A stretch of DNA of 64,000 bases from Amia ocellicauda (Eukaryota > Chordata > Actinopteri > Amiiformes > Amiidae), in NCBI RefSeq assembly GCF_036373705.1, contig NC_089863.1, positions 1,345,001 through 1,409,000 on the forward strand, in the 5' to 3' direction. The position numbers and the translations under genes were made by a program. Below, one piece after another: positions 13,773 to 27,823 of the stretch (the first letter of the stretch is position 1; each line of letters starts with the position of its first letter). The notes under the pieces were generated by a model. It had not been told where the DNA came from and did no database searches. It saw only the letters and a list, made by a program, of their open reading frames with translations.

Positions 13773-13965
13773 ACCCCACGCTGCTCTCCGGTGTGTCTAC
13801 AGTCCGTCTGTCTGTCTATCACTTCCCACTGTCCCCACAGTGTCAGATTACACCATGTGACCATGTCTCCTCGCAGCCCATTGGTTGAGCCGGGCGGGGC
13901 GGGGCTTGGAAGGGGGCGGCATCTGCACGTCATTCCGAGGCTGCTGATTGGTGGCCGGGCGCGAG
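13773..13965 (-). promoter_or_regulatory. Probable tfr2 promoter and first exon
   Basis: On the minus strand two CCAAT boxes (CCACCAATCAG, CAACCAATGGG) and a run of GC boxes (GCCCCGCCCCGCCC, 13890-13915) are followed by unique sequence that ends in a good splice donor, GTGAGTGCGG, with the exon edge near 13777. An ATG in this exon stays open to the donor and joins tfr2 exon 2 in phase (about 30 residues starting MVTWCNLTLW), but these do not clearly match known TFR2 N-termini. The exon may be partly untranslated. Distance to the ctc1 poly(A) signal is only about 100 bases. Confidence 0.45.
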
Positions 13966-14049
13966 TCACTGCAAAGGTCAAAAGTAATTCTGTGCCTCTG
14001 GTTCTTTTTAATCCGAAACGACAACAGGAGGCAGGATGTGGACTTTCAA

Positions 14050-14305
14050 AATGCTTTATTGATCATCATCATCATCATCATCATAAAACATTTCCACACA
14101 ATCCTTCTCTCAGGGCTGTAGGTCGTTCACAGAGTCCAGGACCCTCATCCTCTCTCCCCGTTTCCTCACTGTCCTCTTCCTCGGTGTCGTTCTCATGATT
14201 CGTCTCCCTCTCTCTCTCGTGTCCTCTGTCTGTCTCTCTTTCGCTCTTGACCTGTGTCCTTGTGTCCTCTGTCTCCATCTGTCTGTCTGTCTGTCCATGT
14301 GCCTC
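14050..14305 (-). terminator. ctc1 3'UTR with poly(A) signal
   Basis: On the minus strand AATAAA is at 14055-14060, right after an (ATG)n microsatellite (14061-14085). This gives a 3'UTR of about 250 bases. Confidence 0.65.
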
Positions 14306-14447
14306 TCAGTCCGTCAGCTCGGCGCAGTGCAGCTGCAGGGCTGTTGGCATCTTTGTCACAAACTCCCGATCTCCCCGAGTGAATCTCCTCAACTGGCAGT
14401 TCTCTGTACATGTACATGTACACGCACACAGGCAGGTACACAGGCAG

Positions 14448-14492
<45 letters not shown>

Positions 14493-17400
14493 TATTTTAG
14501 AATATCATATTACCGGCTAAGACAGTTTAAAGTTGACAATAACAATAATATATATATATGTATTATTGTGTATTGAGCAGACACCCTGATCCGTGGTGAC
14601 TTCTTCACAACGACGAGTCTCATTCAGTCTCTGTCCTAAAAGACTGAAGCGCAACAGAGAGCAGTACACAATACCTGAACAACACAACCTCACTCAATAG
14701 ACACGAGTTTGCAATAGACACGCCCGCTCTTTGCACCACTCTTTCATTAGGTCTATTGGACACGCGTTCCTGTGCTGGGCTCATCAGGGGACAGCTCGGC
14801 ACGGCCACAGCACGGCACACACCCTTTACTATTTGCTACAGGGTGTCGCTGTGGTGTGCTGTGGTGTGCTGTGGTGTGCTGTGGTGTGGCGTCCTCACCG
14901 TGGCCCGGCGTGGGGGGGCGGCGCTGCAGCCGGCAGGACAGACCGACGCTGCGGCAGACGGACGGACTGGAGCAGAGCAGGGACAGGAACTGGACCAGGG
15001 GGTCGTCACACTGCACAGAGCCCTGCTACACAACCACACAACAACACACTGTTACTGCAACAACACACTGCACAGAGCCCTGCTACACAACCACACACTG
15101 TACCCGGAACACAACACAAAACACTGTTACTGCAGCCACACAGCACCCCCTCCCTCCCTCTTCCCTCTCTCCCTCACTCACCCGGCTCTCGGCACTCCTC
15201 CCTCGGTTGAATAATCTCAGGTGACCTCTGACTCTGACGAGCTGCTGAAGCCCCTCCCACTGTGCGGAGCCAAGCGCCAGCAGCGCCAAGACAGCTGGAG
15301 TGGACAATCGCACCCGAGCCTCCGCACTGCCGTCCTCCACCACCACACTGCAGACACAACACTCAGCATTAATACAACACACAACAACACACAATTGACT
15401 GATACACTGACTGACTGACACACTGTCTGACTCACTGACTGTCTGGCTGACAAACTGACACTGACTGTTTGATACACTGACTGACACAGTCTGACTGACA
15501 CGCAGACTGTCTGACACAATGTCCGACTGATTGACACTCTGACTGACACACTGACTGACTGGCTGACTGAGACACACACTGACAAACTGACTGACACACA
15601 CACTGACAAACTGACTGACTGACACACAAACTGACAGACTGTCTGACTGACACACTGACACAGCTGCCACCCCGTGTCTCACTTGGCCACTGCCTGGAAG
15701 ACGCCACTGTCGGAGTTGCAGGGGGGGTAATTCCTGGTGCAGGAATCCTATTGGGCAGGAGAACAACAACAGAGAGCAAACCATGAGACACAACACGACC
15801 AAACACCTCAACTGATCGTCTTCACTTGTCGTTTAGATGTTGTGTAAGAGGGCAGGGAGAGGAGGACCTGTTTGAAGACACTCCCGCACAGAGAGCACGT
15901 CCAGCGCAGCTCAAGGAACAGCACACACACCACGTGACCGCGCAATTGACCCACGACGCACTGCGGCGCCGCGGCATGCGCCCACTCCCCCAGGTGCCTG
16001 ATGGCGGGAGGAGAGGGGGAGGAGGAGGAGAGAGACTGAGGTTCGCTGCAGGAGAGGAGAGGAGAGGGGGAGGGATACAGATCAGATTAAAAACAGTATT
16101 TTAAAGAAGAAACAGAGGGAGAGGGAGAGAGACAGGGAGAGGGACACTCACCCTGTATTTCCGTCCCCCAGCTGCATCACCGTGAGACAGCTGATCACCA
16201 CAGAGCGACAGTAAACATTGCCAGCCCTGGTCAGATGGACAGACAGACTGTCATTATTATTGTTATTTTTATAGCAGAAGAGACAGAGACACACAGAGAC
16301 ACAAAGGGACACAGAGAGACAAAGGGACAACCAGAGAGAGACACAGAGAGACAAAGGGACACACACTCAGAGACAAAGGGACACAGAGAGACAAAGGGAC
16401 ACAAAGAGAAAAAAGGGACACAAAGAGACAAAGGGACACAAAGAGACAAAGGGACACACACACAGAAACAGAGAATTACGGAGACACAGAGAGAGACACA
16501 GAGACAGAGACACACACCGGGACACTTTGCGCTGGACTCTCTGAAACAGGACGGTGGCCCCGGGGACGAGGCCGGGGGGGTAGGGCCGCTGGGACAGGTC
16601 AGCATACAGCTGGACACAAAGCCAGGGACAGAGCAGATCACACACAGTCAGCCTCATTCTCAGACCACTCTCCACAATGGCATCTGACACAGAGAGAGAG
16701 AGGGGTTAATACAGACACTGACACACAGAGAGAGAGAGTGGTTAATACAAGAGGAGGCGGGCTCTCACCGAGGTCACTGGGCAGCGATTGGATGACAGGA
16801 GTCTTGCCCTTCTCCTCCTGGAGTGTGATTCGCTGAGAGATCCGCCCCTCAAAGGAGACCAGGGAGAGAGGGTCCCTTGTGTGAGTGTGTGTGTGTGTAA
16901 GTGTGTGTGTGTGTATCAGTGTCAGTGTGTCAGTGTGTGAGTGTGTGTGTGTGTATCAGTGTCAGTGTGTGAGTGTGTGTGTGTGTATCAGTGTCAGTGT
17001 GTGAGTGTGTGTAAGTGTGTGTGTGTGTATCAGTGTCAGTGTGTCAGTGTGTGAGTGTGTGTTTGTGAGTGTGTGTGTGTCAGTGTGTGTGGGAGGGAGG
17101 GAGGCAAAAAAAAACAAAAATTAAGCACAAATATATTCCACAAACATAAAAACACAATAAACACAGACAACAACTGGACTGGACAGAGTCACTGACTGGA
17201 CTGGACTGGACTAGACTAGACTGGTCTGGACTGGACTGGACTGGACTGCAGAGTCAATAGTACCAACACTGCGGTGGATCTACCTGCTGTTGAGGACGTC
17301 AGACACTGATTGGACCCCCGTCTCCCAGCACTGACACACCTGCACACAGCAACACAACACACTGTTAATGCGTCACTGCAGTCCATGCACAGGGACATGT

Positions 17401-18115
17401 GAGTGTGTCAGTGTGTTTGTGTGTGCGAGAGCGTGTGTCTGTGTGTGTGTGTGAGTGCATCAGTGTGAGTGCGTCAGTGTGTGTCAATGTGAGCGTGAGT
17501 GCATCAGTGTGCGTCTATGTGAGTGTGAGTGCGTCAGTGTGTGATGGGTAACACCTCTGGCCGGGTCAGGCTCTGCAGGGTCCAGTGTGGGGAGACAGGC
17601 AGAGAGGGGTGGGCGGGGCTCTGGGCTCCAGTCCGGACTGGGACACTCGGAGAGACGGACAGAACACTGGGGTCCTGGCAGAGAGAGAGAGAGAGAGATC
17701 GTAAAGTCAATGTATTCGGAAAACAAACGTGGGGTAAAAATTGGCAACAAGAGGACAGAATTGTCCACACAGGCCCGGGGGGTGAGACAGGGCCACAGTC
17801 CGAGTCCAAGAGCTCGCTCTGAGGCCCACAGAACCGAGCCCCACTGACACCAGTGGGCTTTAGAGCCGAGCCACAGACACACACAACTTTCAGAAGACAA
17901 CAATACAAAAACATTTAATTTCACTCTTTACACTCCCCCACTGTGAGAAATAGTCAAATGTGTGTGTAGGGCCTGAGACAGGAAGAGAGAGAGACAGGCA
18001 GGGAGACGGGGAGGGTGCTGACCGCAGTGTTGGGTGCCGTCAATGAGTACAAACAGCCCGGATGCAGGAAGGGGTACCAGCGCACAGCCTCGCCCACGAA
18101 CTGCAGATCCACCTG

Positions 18116-18164
<49 letters not shown>

Positions 18165-21100
18165 AGAGGGAGGGAGAGGGAGAGAAGAGCAGGGTTAATA
18201 TGGGCTGAGAGAGCGAGGGAGGGAGGGTGAGAGAGAGAGAGAAAATGGCCAGTGACAGAGACGAGGCAGAGAAAGCAGAAAAGAGAGAGGACAGGAGAGA
18301 ACACAAACCCCTGCCCCCGCCCCCTCCCCGCAGTGCCCCCTCACCCTCGTAGAGGCTCCTCCCTCAGCGTCCGTCTCCGCGTCCCTGGGGTCTCCCACCC
18401 AGACTCGGGGCCCCCCCAGGAGGAGGGCCGCTGCCACGAAGCCCGCGGTGCCCAGAGCCAGGCCCTCCTTCCACAGCACCTGGAGGAGCAGGGACACGCA
18501 GGGCGGGGGCGGGGGCGGGGGCGGGGCGGAGGTCAACCCCCTCCCTCGCTGCTCCGTCCCTGCGCCGCTGGGTGCCCGTCTCTTCCTGCTCCGGCTGCCT
18601 GCTCTCTCCCGGTCCCTCCCAGCCCCCTCCCCCTCCAGTCCCGTGGCTCCGGCCGGGACCGCCCCCTCCGTCTCCCGATGCTGCTCGGCGCTCCTGCCCT
18701 CATCCTGCTCGGGGACGGGGACACTCGTTCCGTCTCTCTCTCCCGCTCCCTCCACCTCTCTGTCCTCCTCCCTCTTGCCCCGTCTCTCTCTGCCTCTCCG
18801 GGAGGCCGACATGGCGGCGGAGGGGCTGAGGATCTCGACGTCATCGACGCACAACTGAATATACACCCTGAGGGGGAGGGAGAGAACACAATTTACAACT
18901 GTGTGTAGTGTGTCAGTGTGTGTGGTGTAGTGTGTGTAGTGTGTAGTGTGTGTGGTGTAGTGTGGTGTAGTGTGTGTAGTGTGTAGTGTGTAGTGTGTGT
19001 GGTGTAGTGTGTCAGTGTGTGTGGCGTGTGTCAGTGTGTGTGGTGTGTGTGGTGTAGTGTGTAGTGTGTGTGGTGTAGTGTGTGTGGTGTAGTGTGTCAG
19101 TGTGTGTGGCGTGTGTCAGTGTGTGGTGTAGTGTGTAGTGTGTGTGGTGTGTGTGGTGTAGTGTGTGTAGTGTGTGTGGTGTAGTGTAGTGTGTGTAGTG
19201 TAGTGTGTCAGTGTGTGTGGCGTGTGTCAGTGTGTGTGGTGTAGTGTGTGGTGTGTGTGGTGTAGTGTGTGTAGTGTGTAGTGTGTGTGGTGTAGTGTAG
19301 TGTGTAGTGTGTGTGGTGTAGTGTGTCAGTGTGTGTGGCGTGTGTCAGTGTGTGTAGTGTGTGTGGTGTAGTGTGTGTGGTGTAGTGTGTCAGTGTGTGT
19401 GGCGTGTGTCAGTGTGTGGTGTAGTGTGTAGTGTGTGTGGTGTGTGTGGTGTAGTGTGTGTAGTGTGTGTGGTGTAGTGTAGTGTGTGTAGTGTAGTGTG
19501 TCAGTGTGTGTGGCGTGTGTCAGTGTGTGTGGTGTAGTGTGTGGTGTGTGTGGTGTAGTGTGTGTAGTGTGTAGTGTGTGTGGTGTAGTGTAGTGTGTAG
19601 TGTGTGTGGTGTAGTGTGTCAGTGTGTGTGGCGTGTGTCAGTGTGTGTAGTGTGTGTGGTGTAGTGTGTCAGTGTGTGTGGTGTAGTGTGTAGTGTGTAG
19701 TGTGTGTGGTGAAGTGTGTCTGTGTGGTGAAGTGTGTCACTGTGTGTAGTGTTGTGTGTCAGTGTGTGTAGTGTTGTTTACCTGCAGTGTCTGTGTCTGA
19801 TGTACTGTGGCTGGTCCAGTTGGGCCCAGGAGGGGAAATCCGTCTGCAGGAACCTCTCAGTCAGCAGAGTGAAGCGCTGCACACACACTAGACAACCTGA
19901 CAACACAACACAACACAGTGAAGCGCTGCACACACACTAGACAACCTGACAACACAACACAACACAGTGAAGCGCTGCACACACACTAGACAACCTGTCA
20001 ACACAACACAACACAGTGAAGCGCTGCACACACACTAGACAACCTGACAACACAACACAACACAGTGAAGCTCTGCACACACACTAGACAACCTGTCAAC
20101 ACAACACAACACAGTGAAGCGCTGCACACACACTAGACAACCTGTCAACACAACACAACACAGTGAAGCGCTGCACACACACTAGACAACCTGACAACAC
20201 AACACAACACAGTGAAGCGCTGCACACACACTAGACAACCTGACAACACAACACAACACAGTGAAGCGCTGCACACACACTAGACAACCTGACAACACAA
20301 CACAACACAGTGAAGCGCTGCACACACACTAGACAACCTGACAACACAACACAACACAGTGAAGCGCTGCACACACACTAGACAACCTGACAACACAACA
20401 CAGTGAAGCGCTGCACACACACTAGACAACCTGACAACACAACACAACACAGTGAAGCTCTGCGCACACACTAAACCTGTCAACACAACACAGTGAAGCG
20501 CTGCACACACACTAGACAACCTGACAACACAACACAACACAGTGAAGCGCTGCACACACACTAGACAACCTGACAACACAACACAACACAGTGAAGCGCT
20601 GCACACACACTAGACAACCTGACAACACAACACAACACAGTGAAGCGCTGCACACACACTAGACAACCTGACAACACAACACAACACAGTGAAGCGCTGC
20701 ACACACACTAGACAACCTGACAACACAACACAACACAGTGAAGCGCTGCACACACACTAGACAACCTGACAACACAACACAACACAGTGAAGCGCTGCAC
20801 ACACACTAGACAACCTGACAACACAACACAACACAGTGAAGCTCTGCGCACACACTAAACCTGTCAACACAACACAGTGAAGCTCTGCACACACACTAGA
20901 CAACCTGACACAACACAACACAGTGAAGCGCTGCACACACACTAGACAACCTGACAACACAACACAACACAGTGAAGCGCTGCACACACACTAGACAACC
21001 TGTCAACACAACACAACACAGTGAAGCGCTGCACACACACTAGACAACCTGACAACACAACACAGTGAAGCGCTGCACACACACTAGACAACCTGACAAC

Positions 21101-24100
21101 ACAACACAACACAGTGAAGCGCTGCACACACACTAGACAACCTGACAACACAACACAGTGAAGCGCTGCACACACACTAGACAACCTGACAACACAACAC
21201 AACACAGTGAAGCTCTGCGCACACACTAAACCTGTCAACACAACACAGTGAAGCGCTGCACACACACTAGACAACCTGACACAACACAACACAGTGAAGC
21301 GCTGCACACACACTAGACAACCTGACAACACAACACAACACAGTGAAGCGCTGCACACACACTAGACAACCTGACAACACAACACAACACAGTGAAGCGC
21401 TGCACACACACTAGACAACCTGACAACACAACACAGTGAAGCGCTGCACACACACTAGACAACCTGACAACACAACACAACACAGTGAAGCGCTGCACAC
21501 ACACTAGACAACCTGACAACACAACACAACACAGTGAAGCGCTGCACACACACTAGACAACCTGACAACACAACACAGTGAAGCGCTGCACACACACTAG
21601 ACAACCTGACAACACAACACAGTGAAGCGCTGCACACACACTAGACAACCTGACAACACAACACAACACAGTGAAGCTCTGCACACACACTAAACCTGTC
21701 AACACAACACAGTGAAGCGCTGCACACACACTAGACAACCTGACACAACACAACACAGTGAAGCGCTGCACACACACTAGACAACCTGACAACACAACAC
21801 AACACAGTGAAGCGCTGCACACACACTAGACAACCTGACACAACACAACACAGTGAAGCGCTGCACACACACTAGACAACCTGTCAACACAACACAACAC
21901 AGTGAAGCGCTGCACACACACTAGACAACCTGACAACACAACACAACACAGTGAAGCGCTGCACACACACTAGACAACCTGACAACACAACACAACACAG
22001 TGAAGCGCTGCACACACACTAGACAACCTGACAACACAACACAACACAGTGAAGCTCTGCACACACACTAAACCTGTCAACACAACACAGTGAAGCGCTG
22101 CACACACACTAGACAACCTGACAACACAACACAACACAGTGAAGCGCTGCACACACACTAGACAACCTGACAACACAACACAACACAGTGAAGCTCTGCA
22201 CACACACTAAACCTGTCAACACAACACAGTGAAGCGCTGCACACACACTAGACAACCTGACACAACACAACACAGTGAAGCGCTGCACACACACTAGACA
22301 ACCTGACAACACAACACAACACAGTGAAGCGCTGCACACACACTAGACAACCTGACAACACAACACAGTGAAGCGCTGCACACACACTAGACAACCTGAC
22401 ACAACACAGTCAACACAAGATATCCTAAACTGAATGGCAAACATCTCAGACTAACTCCATTTCAAGATTTCTGAAATAGAACAGGAAGTCAATTTGAGAT
22501 CGCTTTAATTGACTTCCTGTGAAAATGCTGTATGTTTTGTATTGACTTCCTGTCCTATTTATCTCAGATACAATTCGAGACACCTTAGTCTGAGATGCCT
22601 CTAAATGACAATCTGTCTGACCATGTGTCCCTGTGTGGAAGTCATTGTGTGAGTGAGTGTGTGAGTGAGTGTGTGAGTGTGTGTTTGTGTGTCAGTGTGT
22701 GTGAGTGTGTGTGTCAGTGTGTCTGTGTTACCGATCCAGGCAGGGTTGGTCAGAGCGCTGTCCCTCGTGGCTCCCCTCTCCACACACACGCAATCCACAC
22801 ATCCCGTCTGGTCCTGCAGCCGCACGCAGCCGCTGCGCACACACACGCCCAACAACCCCACCAGCACCTGCGCACAAACAAACACACACAGAGACGGAAG
22901 GTATTACAGCCAGCACCTCAATTCAGAGTCCAGTCCAGTCCAGTCCAGTGTGTGTCGGTCCAGTCCGGTCGGGTCCAGCAGGGGGTCAGTGAAGCGGACT
23001 TACAGCGGGGGGGCGCAGGGCGGGGCTGGGCTTGCAGTGGACAGACCAGGCCAGGGGCAGGTTGAGCTCGGCACTGGTCAGGTGGGGCGCCTCGGGGGGG
23101 AGCAGCGAGGACAGACACATGGACCCCCAGCATAGGGACACGCCCAGATCACACAGCTCTCTCATAGAGGGACTCTGACAGGGCGGGGGGCCCACACGAT
23201 ACTGAGAGAGAGAGAGAGTTTATTCAACTATATTGAGACATACACATTCAGACAGACAGACAGAGAGAGACACAGACAGAGACACAGAGACAGACAGACA
23301 GAGAGACAGAGACAGAGAGTGACAGACAGATAGACAGAGACAGACAGAGAGGCACAGACAGAGGCAGAGACAGAGAGAAACAGACAGACAGAGACAGAGA
23401 GAAACAGACAGACAGAGACAGAGAAAGAGAAAGACACAGTGTGGCTGCTGCCGTCCCCCTCACCTCCACCAGGGGGCAGGAGTGCGGCTCATCCAGCATT
23501 TCTCTGTAAATGTCCCTCTCGGGCCTCCGTCCCGTCTCCACGGTGCCCAGCACACAGCGCAGGAAGCGGCCGGCCGCACCCCCGCCCGCCCCCCCCAGCA
23601 GCCGGCCCGGCTTCACGAAGCGAGGGCAGAGCCTGGGGCAGATGAGAGGAGGGCCGGGGCTGAGCTGGGCTGTTGTGTATCGCAGTGTGTTTCTGTACAG
23701 TCGTTGTGCATTTCTTACTGTATGGTAGTTGTAGTGTTTTTTAACACACAGACAAGAGCCCAAAAACAACACAACACACAGCAAAACACACGCATGACTG
23801 TTGCCTTGGGGTGTTCTTATTGTGTTGTATTGGTATAGCGCTGTATTTTACTGTTATAGTGTTGTGTAGTGTTGTACCTCTCTCTCAGGGCGCAGATGCA
23901 GTGACACAGTGTATTGTAGTGTTATAGTGTAGTGTTGTTACAGTGTTGTGTAGTGTTGTACCTCTCTCTCAGAGCGCAGACGCAGTGACACAGTGTATTG
24001 TAGTGTTACAGTGTTGTGTAGTGTTGTATTTCCCTCTCAGGGCGCAGACGCAGTGACACAGTGTATTGCAGTCTTACAGTGTTGTGTAGTGTTGTATTTC

Positions 24101-26283
24101 CCTCTCAGGGCGCAGATGCAGTGACACAGTGTATTGCAGTGTTACAGTGTTGTGTAGTGTTGTACCTCTCTCTCAGAGCGCAGACGCAGTGACACAGTGT
24201 ATTGCAGTGTTACAGTGTTGTGTAGTGTTGTATTTCTCTCTCAGGGCGCAGACGCAGTGACACAGTGTATTGCAGTGTTACAGTGTTGTACCTCTCTCTC
24301 AGGGTGCAGACGCAGTGACACAGTGTACTGTAGTGTTATAGTATAGTGTTGTTACGGTGTTGTGTAGTGTTGTATTTCCCTCTCAGGGCGCAGACGCAGT
24401 GACACAGTGTATTGCAGTGTTACAGTGTTGTGTAGTGTTGTATTTCCCTCTCAGGGCGCAGACGCAGTGACACAGTGTATTGCAGTCTTACAGTGTTGTG
24501 TAGTGTTGTATTTCTCTCTCAGGGCGCAGACGCAGTGACACAGTGTATTGTAGTGTTATAGTGTAGTGTTGTACCTCTCTCTCAGGGCGCAGACGCAGTG
24601 ACACGCCCACAGGAAGTCGCTCACGCTCAGCTCCCTCTCCAGCAGGAAGCGCACGGCCGGGCTTCCGCGGGGGTCAAAGGGCGTGAACTCCGACCCCACG
24701 GCACTGAAGCCCCCCAGCCGCAGGGTTGTCCGCAGGCAGGCGCAAAGCATCGTGAGAGGGAAGTGCGGCGAGGGGCGGAACAGGAAGTGCACGTGACGGA
24801 GCTGCAGAGAGAGACGGGACTCGACCTCATTCAAAACAAGCTTTATTAGCACGAACACAGCAGAGAGGAGGACAGAGAGAGAGAGGAGAGGGCAGATAGA
24901 CAGAGGGAGAGAGGTGGGGTAAGACAGGGAGAGAGAGGGAGAGAGGAGGCGGGGAGAGAGGAGGGCAAATAGAGGGAGGGTGAGGAGGGAGGGAGAGAGG
25001 CGGAGTAGGGAATTTGAATGGGAAAGATGGAGGGAAGGAGAGAAAAGAAGCTAAACGAGAGGGAGAGAGGAGGGAGGAGGACAGAGAGTAAAGGAGAGAG
25101 AAGGGAGGAAGCAGGAGGATAGAGAGAGAGAGGGAGGGCGAAAGAGCTAGAGGTGGGGGAGGGAGGATGGCAGAGAGAGAAAGTAAAAGGCAGTGAAGTT
25201 GAGTTGGAAAGATGGGGGGATGGAGGGAGAGATGGAAGGAGAGAACAGAGTCTAAAGGAGACAGAGGCAGAGAGTGTCACCCACCTCAATCTCTGCCCCC
25301 GGGCGCAGGCCCCGCCCACAGTTCAGCACCTGCTGATAGGCCAGGCACAGCCCGACCTGCCCGTCAATCTCGTAAAGCCCCGCCTCTGCGTTCAGCACAC
25401 GCGATACCACGCCCTGCCACAGGGGGAGACAGAGAGACAGGCAGACTGACACTCTTCTGACCGACACACTGACTGACTAACACACTGACTGGCTGACTGA
25501 CACACTGACTGACCTTGTAGTCGATGATTTTGGAGCGTTTGTGTCTGTAGGCCGAGTGTGTCAGTGCATCCGTCTGTCTGTCAGCCTGTCGCTCTGTCTC
25601 GGCTTGTGCCTGTGTCTCTATCCGTCTGTCCGTCTGCGTGTCCGTCTCCATCCGCCCCTCTGCCTGCGTGTCTGTATCCAGTGGGCCGTCGAGAGGGTGC
25701 AGCCGGGACTGGGGGGTCACACAGAGCACGTGGCGCCTCCCCCAGCTGCGCAGCACACACACGCGCAGCCCTGTCACCGCCAGCCAATCGCCCACACCCA
25801 GGCACCGCTGCCACACCAACAGGGCGGGCTCCTGACAGGGAGGGAGGGAGGGAGGGGGAGAGAGAGAAAGAGATGGAGAGATGGAGACAGAGAGAGAGAG
25901 AGAGAGAGGAAAAAAAAAAGTCCTAATGTATGGATCCATTCCTCCACCCTCCCTCTGTCCTTCACCCCTTCACCTCCTCCCCGCTCCCTTTCTCTCTCCT
26001 CCTCCCCGCTCCCTCCCTCTCACCATGACCAGCACCGGCACGCTGCTCCCCCTGTGCCGGTCGCTCAGAGTCAGGCAGAAAAACGTCCTCCCGGCGATGG
26101 CCAGTAGGGGGCAGAGCACAGACAGCTGCCCCCACACGGCCACGCGCACCCCCGGGGCCCTGGACCTGCAGAGAGGGGGAGAGAGCTTCAGAGAGGGAAA
26201 GAGGGAGGGAAACAGATGAAGGAAAACTACTGAACTACTCTCTCCACCTCACTCTCTACTTCCCCCTCTCCCCCCCTTCTCCC

Positions 26284-26318
<35 letters not shown>

Positions 26319-27643
26319 CCTCCCCCCCCTCACCTCTCTCTCAGCAGTGCAGTTGCCTCTTGGGGGGTCATGGCCGAAGTCAGGCTGGGGGGTGCCCCGG
26401 GGTCAGGGATCATCGGGGGGTCAGGGTGCAGGGGCAGCGGTGGGGCGCTCAGCTCCAGGTACCCCCGCGCTTCCTGTCCGACCCCCATGGCAACCTGGGG
26501 GATGTAGGTCCATCCTGGGAACAGCATGAGCCGGCCCAGCCAATCAGGAGAGAGCTGGAGGACCTGCCAGCGAAAAACAACTTCCTGTCACGATGATACA
26601 ATCGACACCATAATCATCAATAGAAATGTGTGACATCATGTGACACCGCGTGATGCCATGTGACATTGTGTGACATCATGTGACATCGTCCGACTAGGTG
26701 TTGCTGTCTGCAGTGCTCACCGCAGGCTGCAGTAACACACACCTCACAATACAGCGCCCCACTGCCGTCTCTCAGACTCAAGCTCCCATCATGCACCGCT
26801 GCCCCGTCCGGCCCGGCGTCGCGGTGGTCCATCAGCCGGCCGATGAGCAGCAGGTTGTCCCGGGGCAGGGCCCTGCGACCGGCCGCCCGCCGCTCCCCCG
26901 CCTGGGCCCACACCCGGAACTGAGCCGTGCTCCAGGTCATGTGACTGCAGCATGGGGTGCGCTGCCGGGCCAGCAGCTCGGCCACGGAGACCAGCCTGGG
27001 GAGAGAGGGAGAGGAAGAGAGAGAGGGAGAGGGAGAGGGAGAGGGACTGTTACTGCTAGACTGATGGGGAGACAGACAGACAGGGAGGGTGCTGCGCTCC
27101 GCGGTGGCTGAGACCTGTAGCTGAGTGGCAGGGTGTCCGACCGCAGCCCCAGGGCCCTCTGTGCCGTCCTGATGACCGCCAACACCAGCCCCCCCGCACA
27201 GCTCCCAGCATGCCCTGCCACAGGAAGCACAGTCCGCTCCACAGACACCAGCACTTCCTGCAGCCAGAGCAGCTCCTGCGTCCCGGAGAGACGGAGAGGG
27301 AGAGTTACTCTCAGACAGACATACATACATACATACATACATAAACAGACACACACACTCACAGAGACAGAGACTCACTCAGACACACACTCACACACTG
27401 ACACACACACACACACACACACACTGACACACACACACACACACACACACTGACACACACACACACAGACACACAGAGACTCACTCAGACAGACACACAC
27501 ACACACACACACACACACACTGACACACAGAGACTCAGACACACACACACACACACACACACTGACACACACAGACACACACTGACACACAGAGACTCAG
27601 ACACACACACACACACACACACTGACACACAGAGACTCACTCA

Positions 27644-27680
<37 letters not shown>

Positions 27681-27785
27681 ACACACAGAGACTCACTCAG
27701 ACAGACACACACACACACACACTGACACACAGAGACTCAGACACACACACACACACACACACACTGACACACAGAGACTCACTCA

Positions 27786-27823
<38 letters not shown>

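Noticed and set aside
19869-22405. Tandem family of small genes coding [20 protein letters not shown]
   Set aside because: Frames are by-products of the ctc1 exon 12 acceptor repeat; no start or promoter per copy.
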